A stretch of 32,010 bases of DNA from Burkholderiales bacterium (GTDB lineage: Bacteria; Pseudomonadota; Gammaproteobacteria; Burkholderiales; SG8-39), in assembly GCA_026416295.1 (NCBI GenBank), contig JAOAFL010000139.1:1-32010 (forward strand). Direction: 5' to 3'. A program made the translations under genes and the position numbers. Positions 1-8,425 of this stretch are shown piece after piece. Positions within the stretch are counted from its first letter, which is position 1, and every line of letters starts with the position of its first letter. The notes under the pieces are model-generated. The model was not told the DNA's origin, did not search any database, and was given only the letters and a program-made list of their open reading frames with translations.

Positions 1-12
1 CGGTTCCCGCCG

Positions 13-2574
13 ATGACGCAGCCCGCGCCCGCCGCCGACGCGCTCGCGGCCCACACGCCCGTGATGCAGCAGTACCTGCGCATCAAGGCCGAGCATCCGG
101 ACCGGCTGCTCTTTTACCGCATGGGCGATTTCTACGAGCTGTTCTACGACGACGCCGAGCGCGCCGCGCGCCTGCTCGACATCACGCTCACGACGCGCGG
201 GGTGTCCGCCGGCCGGCCGATCCCGATGGCGGGCGTGCCGGTGCAGTCGGTCGAGCAGTATCTGGCGAAGCTCGTGCGGCTGGGCGAATCGGTCGCGATC
301 TGCGAGCAGATCGGCGATCCGGCGAGCGCGAAAGGACCGGTCGAGCGGCGCGTGACGCGCATCGTCACGCCCGGCACGCTCACCGACGCCGCGCTGCTCG
401 AGGAAAAGCGCGACAACGTGCTGCTCGCGGTCCGGCTCGAGGGCGCCTGCGCGGGCCTCGCGTGGCTTTCGCTCGCGAGCGGCGAACTGCGCGTCGCCGA
501 GATCGCGCCGCCGGCGCTCGCGGCCGAGCTGCGCCGCATCGGCCCGGCCGAGGTGCTCGCCGCCGAGGGCGTCGCGCTCGACGGCTGGGTCGTCACCCGG
601 CTGCCCGACTGGGAGTTCGACTACGACACCGGCCGACGGCGCCTGCTCGCGCAGCTCGGCGTCGCCTCGCTCGCCGGCTTCGGCTGCGAAGACCTGCGGC
701 CGGCGATCGGCGCCTGCGGCGCGCTGCTCGAATACGCGCGCAAGACGCAAGGCCAGGCGCTCGCCCACGTCGCCGCGGTGACCGCCGAGCGCCCCGGCGA
801 CTACCTGCGCATGGACCCCGCGACGCGCCGCAATCTCGAGATCACCGAGACGCTGCGCGGCGAGCCGGCGCCGACGCTCTTTTCGCTCCTCGACGAATGC
901 GCGACCGCGATGGGCAGCCGGCTGCTGCGGCGCTGGCTGAACGAGCCGCTGCGCGACCATGCGCGCCTTGCCGAGCGGCACGCGGCGGTCGGGGCGCTGC
1001 ACGAGGCGGCCCCGGCCATCCTTGCGCGGCTGCGCCGCTTTGCCGACGTCGAGCGCATCGCGGCGCGCATCGCGCTGAAAAGCGCCCGCCCGCGCGAGCT
1101 CGCGGCCCTGCGCGCAAGCCTCGCGCTCGTGCCCGAGCTCGCCGGGCTGGTGCCGGCGGGCGACTCGCCGCTCCTTGCGGCGCTTGCGCCCGATCTCGTC
1201 GCGCCGCCGGCGTGCGTCGCGCTGCTTGCGCGGGCGCTCGCGCCGGAGCCGGCAGCGCAGGTGCGCGACGGCGGCGTGATCGCCGAGGGCTGGTCGGCGG
1301 AACTGGACGAGCTGCGCGCGCTGCAGACCTCGGCGGGCGCCTTTCTCGCCGAGCTCGAAGCGCACGAGCGCGCGCGCACCGGCATCGCCAACCTGCGCGT
1401 CGCGTACAACAGCGTGCACGGCTACTACATCGAGGTGACGCGCGCCCAGGCGGCGCGCGTGCCCGACGACTACCGCCGCCGCCAGACGCTCAAGAACGTC
1501 GAGCGCTACGTCACCCCGGAGCTGAAGGCGTTCGAGGACAAGGCCCTCTCGGCGCAGGAGCGGGCGCTCGCGCTCGAGCGCTCGCTCTACGAGGCGCTGC
1601 TCGATGCGCTCCTTGCGCACCTGCCGGCGCTGCAGCGCCTTGCGCGCGCGGCTGCGCAGCTCGACGTGCTCGCCGCGCTGCAAGCGGTCGCCGCGCGCCG
1701 CGGCTATTGCCGGCCCGAGTTCGTGTCCGAGCCGCGCATCGAGATCGAGGCCGGGCGCCATCCGGTGGTCGAGGCGCGCCTCGAGGCGGCGAACGAGCGC
1801 TTCACGCCGAACGACTGCCGCCTGTCGCCCGCGCGCCAGCTCCTGCTCGTCACCGGCCCGAACATGGGCGGCAAGTCCACCTACATGCGCCAGGTGGCGC
1901 TCATCGTGCTGATGGCGCACGCGGGCAGCTTCGTGCCGGCGCGCGCCGCGCGCATCGGCCCGGTAGACCAGATCTTCACGCGCATCGGCGCCTCGGACGA
2001 CATCGCCGGCGGCGCCTCCACCTTCATGGTCGAGATGACCGAGAGCGCGAACATCCTGCACAACGCGACGCCGCACAGCCTGGTGCTGATGGACGAGGTC
2101 GGGCGCGGCACCTCGACGTTCGACGGGCTCGCGCTCGCCTGGGCGATCGCCCGGCACCTGGTCGAGAGAAACCGCTCGCTCACGCTGTTCGCGACGCACT
2201 ACTTCGAACTGACGCGTCTAGCGCTCGAGTACCCCACGGTCGCGAACGTGCGTCTGGACGCGGTCGAGCACAAGGACGCGCTCGTCTTCCTGCACGAGGT
2301 GAAGGAAGGACCGGCGAGCGACAGCTACGGCATCCAGGTCGCGGCGCTCGCGGGCGTGCCGAAGCCGGTGCTGCGCGAGGCGAAGCGACTGCTCGCCGCG
2401 CTCGAGCGCCGCAGCCTGCTGCGCGACGGGCACGACGATCTGTTTCTCGCACCCGCGCCGCCGCCCGAGGCGCCGGTGCCCGATCCGCTGCGCGAGGCGC
2501 TCGCGGCGATCAATCCGGACGACCTCTCGCCGCGCGAAGCGCTCGCGCTGCTCTATCGCCTGAAGACGCTCTGA
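13..2574 (+). CDS. mutS: DNA mismatch repair protein MutS
   Basis: MutS recognises base mismatches and small loops as a dimer clamp and starts methyl-directed repair with MutL. The 853-residue length is normal for the family. The N-terminal mismatch-recognition domain carries the phenylalanine wedge motif GDFYELF near residue 38. The ATPase domain has the Walker A motif GPNMGGKST beginning at residue 615, followed by [12 protein letters not shown] (Walker B and signature) and an ATHYFEL motif. The start ATG at 13 gives an N-terminus ([12 protein letters not shown] soon after) like other betaproteobacterial MutS proteins. Only 12 bases lie upstream, so the promoter is outside the window. tatD follows 34 bases downstream on the same strand. 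Identification is secure. Confidence 0.98.
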   Translation: MTQPAPAADALAAHTPVMQQYLRIKAEHPDRLLFYRMGDFYELFYDDAERAARLLDITLTTRGVSAGRPIPMAGVPVQSVEQYLAKLVRLGESVAICEQIGDPASAKGPVERRVTRIVTPGTLTDAALLEEKRDNVLLAVRLEGACAGLAWLSLASGELRVAEIAPPALAAELRRIGPAEVLAAEGVALDGWVVTRLPDWEFDYDTGRRRLLAQLGVASLAGFGCEDLRPAIGACGALLEYARKTQGQALAHVAAVTAERPGDYLRMDPATRRNLEITETLRGEPAPTLFSLLDECATAMGSRLLRRWLNEPLRDHARLAERHAAVGALHEAAPAILARLRRFADVERIAARIALKSARPRELAALRASLALVPELAGLVPAGDSPLLAALAPDLVAPPACVALLARALAPEPAAQVRDGGVIAEGWSAELDELRALQTSAGAFLAELEAHERARTGIANLRVAYNSVHGYYIEVTRAQAARVPDDYRRRQTLKNVERYVTPELKAFEDKALSAQERALALERSLYEALLDALLAHLPALQRLARAAAQLDVLAALQAVAARRGYCRPEFVSEPRIEIEAGRHPVVEARLEAANERFTPNDCRLSPARQLLLVTGPNMGGKSTYMRQVALIVLMAHAGSFVPARAARIGPVDQIFTRIGASDDIAGGASTFMVEMTESANILHNATPHSLVLMDEVGRGTSTFDGLALAWAIARHLVERNRSLTLFATHYFELTRLALEYPTVANVRLDAVEHKDALVFLHEVKEGPASDSYGIQVAALAGVPKPVLREAKRLLAALERRSLLRDGHDDLFLAPAPPPEAPVPDPLREALAAINPDDLSPREALALLYRLKTL

Positions 2575-2593
2575 CGCGCGGCGCGCCGCCGGC

Positions 2594-2599
2594 TATACT
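2594..2599 (+). promoter_or_regulatory. candidate -10 hexamer for tatD
   Basis: TATACT lies 9 bases before the tatD ATG, inside the 34-base gap after mutS. A transcript from it would start almost at the start codon, giving a nearly leaderless mRNA. No good -35 element was seen, so this rests on one hexamer and its position. Confidence 0.35.
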
Positions 2600-2608
2600 G
2601 CGGCGCCG

Positions 2609-3457
2609 ATGGCGCTCGTCGACATCGGCGCGAACCTCACGCATGCGGCGTTTCGCGCCGATCTGGAAGCGGTGCTCGCGCGCGCGCGCGCAGCCGGCAT
2701 CGCGACGATTCTCGTCACCGGAACGAGCGTCGTCGAGAGCCGCGCGGCGGCGGCGCTCGCCGCCGCTCACCCGGGACTGTACGCGACCGCGGGCGTGCAT
2801 CCGCACCACGCGCGCGACTTCGACGCGGCGACGATTCCGGCGCTCGCGGACCTTGCGCGCCAGCCGCGCGTCGTCGCGATCGGCGAATGCGGGCTCGATT
2901 TTCACCGCGACTATTCGCCGCGGCCGGCGCAGGAGCGCTGTTTCGTCGCGCAGCTCGAACTGGCGCTCGCGCTCGGCCTGCCGCTCTTTCTGCACTCGCG
3001 CGAGGCGCATCCGCGCTTTGCCGAGATCGTGCGCGCCTACCGGCCGCCGCGCGCGGTGGCGCACTGCTTCACCGGCACGCGCGAGGAACTGCACGCGTAT
3101 CTCGACCTCGGGCTCTACATCGGCATCACCGGCTGGATCTGCGACGAACGGCGCGGCACGCACCTGCGCGAACTGGTGCGCGACATCCCGCGCGAGCGGC
3201 TGCTGGTCGAAACCGACGCGCCCTACCTCGTGCCGCGCGACCTCGCGCCGCCGCCGAAGGGCCGGCGAAACGAACCGGCGTTCCTGCCGCACATCGTGCG
3301 CGCGCTCGCGCGCGCGCTCGGTCGCCCTGCGCAGGAGGTCGCGGCCGAGACCGCGCGCAACGCGCGCGCGCTGTTCGCGCTGCCCGAGGCGCCGGCGGCC
3401 ACGGCGGCCGGCGACGCTAGCTCCCCTTGCCCGGATTCGGCGAGAAGTACTTCTTGA
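2609..3457 (+). CDS. TatD family metal-dependent hydrolase/DNase
   Basis: A TatD-family TIM-barrel metallohydrolase of 282 residues. Characterised members are Mg-dependent 3'-5' exonucleases or deoxyribonucleases linked to DNA repair. Family landmarks are DIGANLTH at the N-terminus, GVHPHHA, the metal-binding stretch [30 protein letters not shown], and [11 protein letters not shown] near the C-terminus. The family-typical barrel ends near LFALPE. The last roughly 20 residues are low-complexity and overlap the convergent ferredoxin gene by 41 bases. The start ATG at 2609 places DIGANLTH at residues 5-12, as usual. The exact substrate cannot be told from sequence, and several paralogues (TatD, YcfH, YjjV) share these motifs. 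Confidence 0.95.
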   Translation: MALVDIGANLTHAAFRADLEAVLARARAAGIATILVTGTSVVESRAAAALAAAHPGLYATAGVHPHHARDFDAATIPALADLARQPRVVAIGECGLDFHRDYSPRPAQERCFVAQLELALALGLPLFLHSREAHPRFAEIVRAYRPPRAVAHCFTGTREELHAYLDLGLYIGITGWICDERRGTHLRELVRDIPRERLLVETDAPYLVPRDLAPPPKGRRNEPAFLPHIVRALARALGRPAQEVAAETARNARALFALPEAPAATAAGDASSPCPDSARSTS

Positions 3458-3755
3458 ACTTGTCCGCCTCGCCGTTGTGCTCGTCGGCATCCGGCGGCGG
3501 CGTGCCCTTGCGCGTGATGTTGGGCCACTTCGTCGCGTACTCGGCGTTCAGCGCGAGCCACGCCTGCGCCTGGGGGTCGGAATCCGGTACGATCGCCTTG
3601 GGCGGGCATTCCGGCTCGCAGACGCCGCAGTCGATGCACTCGTCCGGATGGATGACGAGCATGTTCTCCCCTTCGTAGAAGCAGTCCACCGGACAGACTT
3701 CGACGCAATCCATGTACTTGCACTTGATGCAGGCTTCGGTGACGACGTAGGTCAT
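3417..3755 (-). CDS. fdxA: 7Fe ferredoxin FdxA
   Basis: A low-potential seven-iron ferredoxin of 112 residues with one 3Fe-4S and one 4Fe-4S cluster, a soluble electron carrier. The N-terminus has Cys9, Cys12, Cys17, Cys21 and Cys25 in the spacing of Azotobacter ferredoxin I. The second cluster motif [16 protein letters not shown] follows, and the C-terminal extension ([13 protein letters not shown]) is typical of proteobacterial FdxA. The start ATG at 3755 matches the conserved [10 protein letters not shown]-terminus; the reading frame stays open further upstream but shows no homology there. The gene is convergent with tatD (41-base overlap) and divergent from the thioredoxin/TPR gene. No strong Shine-Dalgarno sequence is visible. 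Confidence 0.96.
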   Translation of the reverse strand: MTYVVTEACIKCKYMDCVEVCPVDCFYEGENMLVIHPDECIDCGVCEPECPPKAIVPDSDPQAQAWLALNAEYATKWPNITRKGTPPPDADEHNGEADKFKKYFSPNPGKGS

Positions 3756-3783
3756 TGTTGTGGTCGGCCGCGAAAAGGCTTGA

Positions 3784-3789
3784 ATTATC
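3784..3789 (-). promoter_or_regulatory. weak candidate -10 for fdxA
   Basis: On the reverse strand GATAAT lies about 28 bases upstream of the fdxA start, in the 63-base divergent gap. Possible -35 hexamers are at suboptimal spacing (15 or 20 bases), so support is weak. Confidence 0.25.
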
Positions 3790-3818
3790 GCATTCCCGGC
3801 CCCACTGAAAGGCAACCG

Positions 3819-4559
3819 ATGGACGCGACCACCGCCACCTTCGAACGCGAGGTTATCGAAGCCTCGAAGGCGCTCCCGGTGCTCGTCGACTTCTGGGCGC
3901 CGTGGTGCGCGCCCTGTCGGGCGCTCGCGCCCGTGCTCGAAAAGATCGCCGCCGAATTCGCCGGGCGCGTCAAGCTCGTCAAGGTGAACGTCGACGAGAA
4001 CCCGCAGCTCGCCGCGGCGTTCGGCATTCGCTCGATCCCGGCGGTGTTCGGCTTTCGCGACGGGCGGCCGGTCGCCGAGTTCCTCGGCGCGCTTCCCGAG
4101 GCAGAGGTGCGCGCGTTCGTGCAAAAGCTCCTGCCCTCGGCCTCCGAGCTCGCGCTCGAACGCGCCGAGCAGCTCTACCGCGAAGGCCGGCTGGACGAAG
4201 CCGAGCAGGAACTCGCCAAGGTGCGCTTCGATCCGGACTGGGAGCCGCGCGTCGAGGCGCTGCGCCGCGGCATCGCCGATGCGCGCGAGGCCGCGCGCGC
4301 GCCGAGCGAGGCGGAGTTGCGCGCGCGGCTTGCGGCGAACCCGATGGACCACGAAGCGCGGCTTGCGCTCGCCGCGCGCTACGCCGCCGCGCGCCGCTGG
4401 CGCGAAGCGCTCGAGGAGCTGCTCGAGATCGTGCGCCGGGACAAGGACTGGCGCGACGGCGAGGCGCGCAAACGGATGCTCGCGATCTTCAACCTCGCGG
4501 CCGAGGACCGCGAGCTCGTCGCCGATTACCGCCGCAAGCTCGCCGCCGCGCTCTACTGA
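3819..4559 (+). CDS. thioredoxin-TPR co-chaperone (CnoX/YbbN-like)
   Basis: A 246-residue protein with a thioredoxin domain (residues 1 to about 110) and a C-terminal helical TPR-like region (about 115-246, [17 protein letters not shown] and later repeats). This is the CnoX/YbbN architecture, in which the protein holds unfolding clients and passes them to GroEL or DnaK under oxidative stress. The active site is WCAPC with Cys30 and Cys33, so unlike E. coli CnoX this one keeps both redox cysteines and may be an active reductase, as in Caulobacter. ATG 3819 is preceded by GAAAGG. The frame is open far upstream, but that part overlaps mutS and tatD and is not coding. The gene is divergent from fdxA. 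Confidence 0.92.
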   Translation: MDATTATFEREVIEASKALPVLVDFWAPWCAPCRALAPVLEKIAAEFAGRVKLVKVNVDENPQLAAAFGIRSIPAVFGFRDGRPVAEFLGALPEAEVRAFVQKLLPSASELALERAEQLYREGRLDEAEQELAKVRFDPDWEPRVEALRRGIADAREAARAPSEAELRARLAANPMDHEARLALAARYAAARRWREALEELLEIVRRDKDWRDGEARKRMLAIFNLAAEDRELVADYRRKLAAALY

Positions 4560-4566
4560 GCGCCCC

Positions 4567-5154
4567 TCAGGCCTCGACGACGAAATTGAAAATTCCGAGG
4601 CGCACGCCGTCGCGCCGCTCGAGGCGCATCTCCAGCTCCGGCCGCCAGCCGAAATCGCGCGCGTTGCGCGGCTCGTTCGGAAAATAGAGCTGGGTCGTCA
4701 GCACGCGCCGCCCCGGCGCCTGCACCTTGACGTGGATGTGCCGCGTGCGCCAAGGATACTCGCCCGGCACGATCGTCTCCAGGCGATAACGCCCTTCGGC
4801 GTCGGTGTAGAGGTGCCCGCGATAGCGATACCCGACGTTGTCGTACTCGCCCGTCTCGTCGCAGTGCCAGAAGTCGAGGAGCGCGTTCGCGACCGGCCGG
4901 CACTGCTCCGAGAGCACCCACCCGGAGAGCACCAGCCGTTCGGCGCGCGCCCCCGGCTCCACCAGCGAGCTTCGGCGCGGCGAGCGCGGGCTGTAGAACG
5001 GTCCTTCAGTCTGCGGCGGCGTGCGCGCAGGCTTTCCCCCGCACTCGGGCGTAAGCGGCAGCGACTGCCCGCAGGCAAGGCGCGGAGCGAGCAGCGGCAG
5101 GGCAAGACCGGCGGCGAGCAGCCGCCGGCGGTACGGCCCGCGTTCTGCGTTCAT
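4567..5154 (-). CDS. exported intradiol ring-cleavage dioxygenase-like protein
   Basis: A 195-residue protein of the intradiol dioxygenase fold, which uses non-haem Fe(III) to cleave catechols between the hydroxyls. The TEGPFY motif is at residues 49-54. All four expected iron ligands can be assigned: Tyr104, Tyr133, His139 and His141. The N-terminus ([16 protein letters not shown]) looks like a twin-arginine signal peptide, so the enzyme is probably exported folded with its iron. It is shorter than cytosolic catechol 1,2-dioxygenases and lacks their N-terminal dimerisation helices. It lies 28 bases after the amidohydrolase and is last in the marR-ligase-amidohydrolase operon, which suggests a role with aromatic or lignin-derived substrates. 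The substrate is unknown. Confidence 0.88.
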   Translation of the reverse strand: MNAERGPYRRRLLAAGLALPLLAPRLACGQSLPLTPECGGKPARTPPQTEGPFYSPRSPRRSSLVEPGARAERLVLSGWVLSEQCRPVANALLDFWHCDETGEYDNVGYRYRGHLYTDAEGRYRLETIVPGEYPWRTRHIHVKVQAPGRRVLTTQLYFPNEPRNARDFGWRPELEMRLERRDGVRLGIFNFVVEA

Positions 5155-5182
5155 CGAGGCCTGCGCGATGTTTCGAGGTCTT

Positions 5183-6085
5183 TCACATGGACCGGGGGGC
5201 CGACGCCGAGTTCAACCGCAGCAGCCGCACCGCGTTTTCCTTGAGGATCAACGGGCGCACCTCCGGCTTGATCGGCAGCTTCTCGAACTCGGCGAGCCAG
5301 CGCTCGGGCGAGATCACCGGATTGTCGGAGCCGAAGAGCACGCGGTCCTTGAGCAGCGTGTTCGCGTACTGGATGAGTTTCGGCTCGAAATACTTCGGCG
5401 ACCAGCCGGAGAGATCGATCCACGTGTTCGGCTTGTGCAGCGCAATCGAGAGCTGCTCGTCGAGCCAGGGCACCGCCGGGTGCGCCATCACGATCTGCAG
5501 CTCAGGGAAATCGGCCGCGACGTCGTCGAGATAGATCGGGTTTGCGTATTTCAACCGCAACCCGCCGCCGCCGGGCATGCCGGCCCCGATCCCCGTTTGC
5601 CCGGTGTGAAACAGCGCCGGCAGCCCCGCCTCCGCGATCACCTCGTAGAGCGGGTAAACGTCGCGGTCGTTCGGGTAGAAGCCCTGGATGATCGGGTGGA
5701 ACTTGAAGCCCTTGACGCCGTAGTGCTCGATCAGCCGCCGCGCCTCGCGAACCGCCATCTTGCCGCGCGCCGGATCGACGCTCGCGAACGGAATCGCGAC
5801 ATCGGCGTGCTCGGCCGCCGATTCCGCCACTTCCTCGTTCGAGATGCGCCGGATGCCCATGCCGCGCTCCTGATCCACGGTGAATACGACGAACGCCATG
5901 TTGCGCGCGCGGTAGTACTCGGCCATCTGGGCGATCGTCGGGTGCTTCACCTCGTAGCGAAAATAGCGCCCGCGCGCTTCGAGCGCCTCGCGCTCGGCCT
6001 CGTCCGGAAGCAGGCGCGTCGAGACCTCGGCGTGGGTGTGCACGTCGATCGCGGCGAGCGCCTCGACGTTCATTCGTCGCGTCAT
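5183..6085 (-). CDS. amidohydrolase family protein (ACMSD/COG2159-like)
   Basis: A 300-residue TIM-barrel metalloenzyme of the amidohydrolase_2 group, which includes ACMSD, gamma-resorcylate and related decarboxylases, and some hydratases. Visible metal and active-site landmarks are DVHTH (Asp14, His16, His18), KGFKFHP, LFHTGQTG, IVMAHPA and FGSDNPVISPERWL. The start ATG overlaps the stop of the upstream ligase by four bases (ATGA), so translation is likely coupled. A second ATG four codons later is also possible. Placement between a feruloyl-CoA-synthase-like ligase and an intradiol dioxygenase suggests decarboxylation or hydrolysis of an aromatic-derived intermediate. That is inference; the exact reaction cannot be read from the sequence. 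Confidence 0.9.
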   Translation of the reverse strand: MTRRMNVEALAAIDVHTHAEVSTRLLPDEAEREALEARGRYFRYEVKHPTIAQMAEYYRARNMAFVVFTVDQERGMGIRRISNEEVAESAAEHADVAIPFASVDPARGKMAVREARRLIEHYGVKGFKFHPIIQGFYPNDRDVYPLYEVIAEAGLPALFHTGQTGIGAGMPGGGGLRLKYANPIYLDDVAADFPELQIVMAHPAVPWLDEQLSIALHKPNTWIDLSGWSPKYFEPKLIQYANTLLKDRVLFGSDNPVISPERWLAEFEKLPIKPEVRPLILKENAVRLLRLNSASAPRSM

Positions 6086-7881
6086 GCGGCATCTCCCTTC
6101 TCAGCGAGGATGACCTCGGGGCCGGGCGGCTCGGCGTAAAGCGCCGCTACCGCTGCCGCCCGGCGCGCGAGCACCGCGCGCTGGTTGATCGAACCCTTGT
6201 CGGTGATTTCGCCCGCATCGAGCGAGGGCGGCTCCTGCAGCACGAGCGCGCGCGCGATGCGGTTCGAGCTGCCGGTCGCCTCGCGCGCTAGCCGCGCGAG
6301 CGCCGCCGCGAGCGCCTGCCGCAGCGCCTCGGGCTCAAGGCCCTCGCATGCGGCGGCGTTCGGAAAGACGAGCGCCCCCACCTCGTCCCGGTCGTGCCCG
6401 GTGATCACGCAGTCCTGCACGTACGGCGCGCAGGCGGCGACGAGACGCGCGCGCAGCGGCCCCACGCTTACCCAGGTGCCGGTCGAGAGCTTGAAGTCCT
6501 CGGTGAGCCGCCCGTCGAATTCCAGGCCCGCGGCCGGGTCCGCCGGGTCGACGAAGCGCAGCGCATCGCCGGTGCGGTAGTACCCTTCCTCGTCGAATGC
6601 GGCGCGGGTCAGCTCCGGCGCGCGCCAGTAGCCGGGCGTGATGTTCGGACCGCGGAAGCGCGCCTCGAGCTTGCCGTTCACCGGCGCGAGCTTCATCTCG
6701 ACGCCGTCCACCGGGAGCCCGACGGTGCCGGCGCGCGCAGCGCCGCGGTTCGTGCTCATCACGAAGGGCGCGGTCTCGGTCGCGCCGTAGCCGGTGATCC
6801 AGAGGATGCGCTCGCCGCAGGTCTCGAGCGCGAGCCGGTCGTACGCTTCCCACACCGCCTGCGGCAGCACCGCGGCCGCGTACTGCATCAGCCCGAGGCG
6901 GCTGAAGAACGTCCGGCGCAGCGTCTCGTCGCTGCGCAGATACGGCAGCAGCGCCTCGTAGCCGCGCGGCACGTTGAAGTAGACGGTCGGCGCGACCTCG
7001 CGCAGGTTGCGCACCGTCGTCTCGATCAGGCCGGGCAGCGGCCTTCCCTCGTCGATGTAGAGCGTACCGCCGTTATAGAGCACCAGGCCGACGTTGTGGT
7101 TTCCGCCGGCGGTGTGGTGCCACGGCAGCCAATCGACGAGCACCGGCGGTACCGCCGCGAGGAAAGGCAGCGCCTGGACGAGCATCTGCTGGTTCGCGCA
7201 AAGCATGCGCTGGGTGTTGATCACCGCCTTCGGCTGGCCGGTCGAACCGGAGGTAAAAAGGAACTTCGCGATCGTGTCCGGACCGCTCGCGCGGTGCGCT
7301 TCCTCGACCCGCGCGCTCGGGGCCTCGGCTTCGAGCGCGCCCAGGCCCGGGCCGAAAAGCACGTCCGTGCCCTTGGGCACCGCCGCCTCGACCGCGCGCG
7401 CATAGCGCCGCTCGTCGGCGCCGTACACGAGCCCCGGGGTGACAAGCGCGAGGACTTGGCGCAGCTTCGCGAAATCGGTCGAGACGAGCGAATAGGCCGG
7501 CGAAACCGGGGCGACGGGCACACCGACGTAGAGCGCCCCGAGCGTAAGGAGCAGATGCTCCAGGCTGTTTTCCGAAAGGATCGCGAGCGGCCGCTCGGCC
7601 GACAGCCCGCGCGCAAGCAGCGCCTCGCCGATCCTTCGGGCGCGCTCGAACGCCTCGCGATAGCTCACCGTGCGCCAGCCGCCGCCGTCGCGCCGGGCGG
7701 CGAGCACGCGCTCGGGGCGTTCGCGCGCCCAGTGCGCGAGCCGCTCGGTGAGATTGCGCGGATACGGCGCAAGCGGATGCGGGGATGCGAGCCGCACGGT
7801 GCCATCGGCGTCGCGCGAAACGCGCACGTCCGCGTGCCCGAGCGGGACGCTTCGCACCGGGGCGGGCCTTGCGCGCGCCAT
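6082..7881 (-). CDS. feruloyl-CoA synthase-like acyl-CoA ligase
   Basis: An adenylate-forming acid-CoA ligase of 599 residues. It activates a carboxylic acid with ATP to the acyl-adenylate and then the CoA thioester. The order of motifs fits feruloyl-CoA synthases: PHPLAPYPRNLTERL near the N-terminus, the P-loop FLFTSGSTGQPKAV, ITGYGATETAP, YYRTGD, and a C-terminal GEITDKGSINQRAVL in place of the usual catalytic-lysine block. Feruloyl-CoA synthase starts catabolism of hydroxycinnamates from lignin. The usual partner, enoyl-CoA hydratase/aldolase, is not in the window, so ferulate is not assured as substrate. It begins 3 bases after the MarR regulator stop and overlaps the amidohydrolase by 4 bases. 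Confidence 0.88.
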   Translation of the reverse strand: MARARPAPVRSVPLGHADVRVSRDADGTVRLASPHPLAPYPRNLTERLAHWARERPERVLAARRDGGGWRTVSYREAFERARRIGEALLARGLSAERPLAILSENSLEHLLLTLGALYVGVPVAPVSPAYSLVSTDFAKLRQVLALVTPGLVYGADERRYARAVEAAVPKGTDVLFGPGLGALEAEAPSARVEEAHRASGPDTIAKFLFTSGSTGQPKAVINTQRMLCANQQMLVQALPFLAAVPPVLVDWLPWHHTAGGNHNVGLVLYNGGTLYIDEGRPLPGLIETTVRNLREVAPTVYFNVPRGYEALLPYLRSDETLRRTFFSRLGLMQYAAAVLPQAVWEAYDRLALETCGERILWITGYGATETAPFVMSTNRGAARAGTVGLPVDGVEMKLAPVNGKLEARFRGPNITPGYWRAPELTRAAFDEEGYYRTGDALRFVDPADPAAGLEFDGRLTEDFKLSTGTWVSVGPLRARLVAACAPYVQDCVITGHDRDEVGALVFPNAAACEGLEPEALRQALAAALARLAREATGSSNRIARALVLQEPPSLDAGEITDKGSINQRAVLARRAAAVAALYAEPPGPEVILAEKGDAA

Positions 7882-7884
7882 CGT

Positions 7885-8382
7885 CTACCCGGCGAGCTTT
7901 TCGAGGAGCCGCACGAGCTCCCGCCGCTCGGCGGCGGTGAGCACCGCCGCGCGTCGGCGGTCGTGGCGGCGCACGCGCTCTTTCATCGCCGCGACCAGCC
8001 GCTCGCCGCGCCGGGTAAGGTGCAGCCCCCAGGCGCGACCGTCGTCGCTGCGCCGGCGTCGCTCGACCCAGCCGCGCGCCTCGAACCAGTCGGCGAGCGC
8101 CATCGCGCCCGAGCGCGCGATGCCGAGCACCCGCCCGAGCACGCTCTGATTGATGCCGGGATTCGCGCCGATCACCACCAGCGCCGTGAACCGCGGCGGC
8201 GTGATGTCCAGGCCGCGGGTCGCCGCCGCGAACGCGAGAAACATCGCCACCTGCGCGCGGCGCAGCGAGTAGCCGAGCAGCTCGTCCAGCACGTCGTAGT
8301 CGAGACCCGGCACCCGCTCGATCGGCGCGAGCGTGCGCGGGCGGTACGGGACGGCGCGCGACCTCATCGTTGACCGCGACAT
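7885..8382 (-). CDS. MarR family transcriptional regulator
   Basis: A 165-residue winged-helix regulator of MarR type. The helix-turn-helix lies in INQSVLGRVLGIARSGAMALADWFEARGWV, followed by the wing (ERRRRSDDGRAWGLHLTRRGERL). MarR proteins usually repress and release DNA on binding an aromatic ligand or its CoA thioester; CouR and FerC-type members respond to hydroxycinnamoyl-CoA. This one leads the ligase operon and is divergent from the Liv-type transporter, so control of both is the simplest inference. The start is uncertain: ATG 8382 lies inside the candidate operator and would be nearly leaderless, while ATG 8367, five codons later, is an alternative. Neither has a clear Shine-Dalgarno sequence. 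Confidence 0.9.
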   Translation of the reverse strand: MSRSTMRSRAVPYRPRTLAPIERVPGLDYDVLDELLGYSLRRAQVAMFLAFAAATRGLDITPPRFTALVVIGANPGINQSVLGRVLGIARSGAMALADWFEARGWVERRRRSDDGRAWGLHLTRRGERLVAAMKERVRRHDRRRAAVLTAAERRELVRLLEKLAG

Positions 8383-8398
8383 TGTAATGCTCTATAAC
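8370..8398 (+). promoter_or_regulatory. sigma-70 promoter of the ABC transporter operon
   Basis: TTGACC (8370-8375) and TATAAC (8393-8398) are separated by exactly 17 bases, each differing from the consensus at one position. The predicted start of transcription is about 20 bases before the binding-protein ATG. It is the clearest promoter in the window. Confidence 0.72.
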
Positions 8399-8401
8399 GA
8401 T
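8381..8401. promoter_or_regulatory. candidate MarR operator (imperfect palindrome)
   Basis: Half-sites ATTGTAAT and ATAACGAT are separated by 5 bases, and 6 of 8 positions match as an inverted repeat. The site covers the -10 element of the rightward promoter and the 5' end of the marR gene, so one bound MarR dimer could control both directions. Its AT-richness contrasts with the surrounding GC-rich DNA. Confidence 0.5.
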
Positions 8402-8425
8402 CCCGTCGCCACGAGGAGGACCCCT

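Noticed and set aside
2575-2600. GC-rich inverted sequence after mutS as a terminator
   Set aside because: It can pair but has no T-run, and such GC pairing is expected by chance in this genome.
462-4559. A 1365-codon open frame on the forward strand running through mutS and tatD into the thioredoxin gene
   Set aside because: Only its last 246 codons (from 3819) are real. The rest is an arginine/alanine-rich shadow of mutS and tatD caused by the high GC content.
6394-8373. A 659-codon forward frame opposite the ligase and marR
   Set aside because: It is the antisense of well-supported genes, rich in Arg, His and Ala, with no motif.
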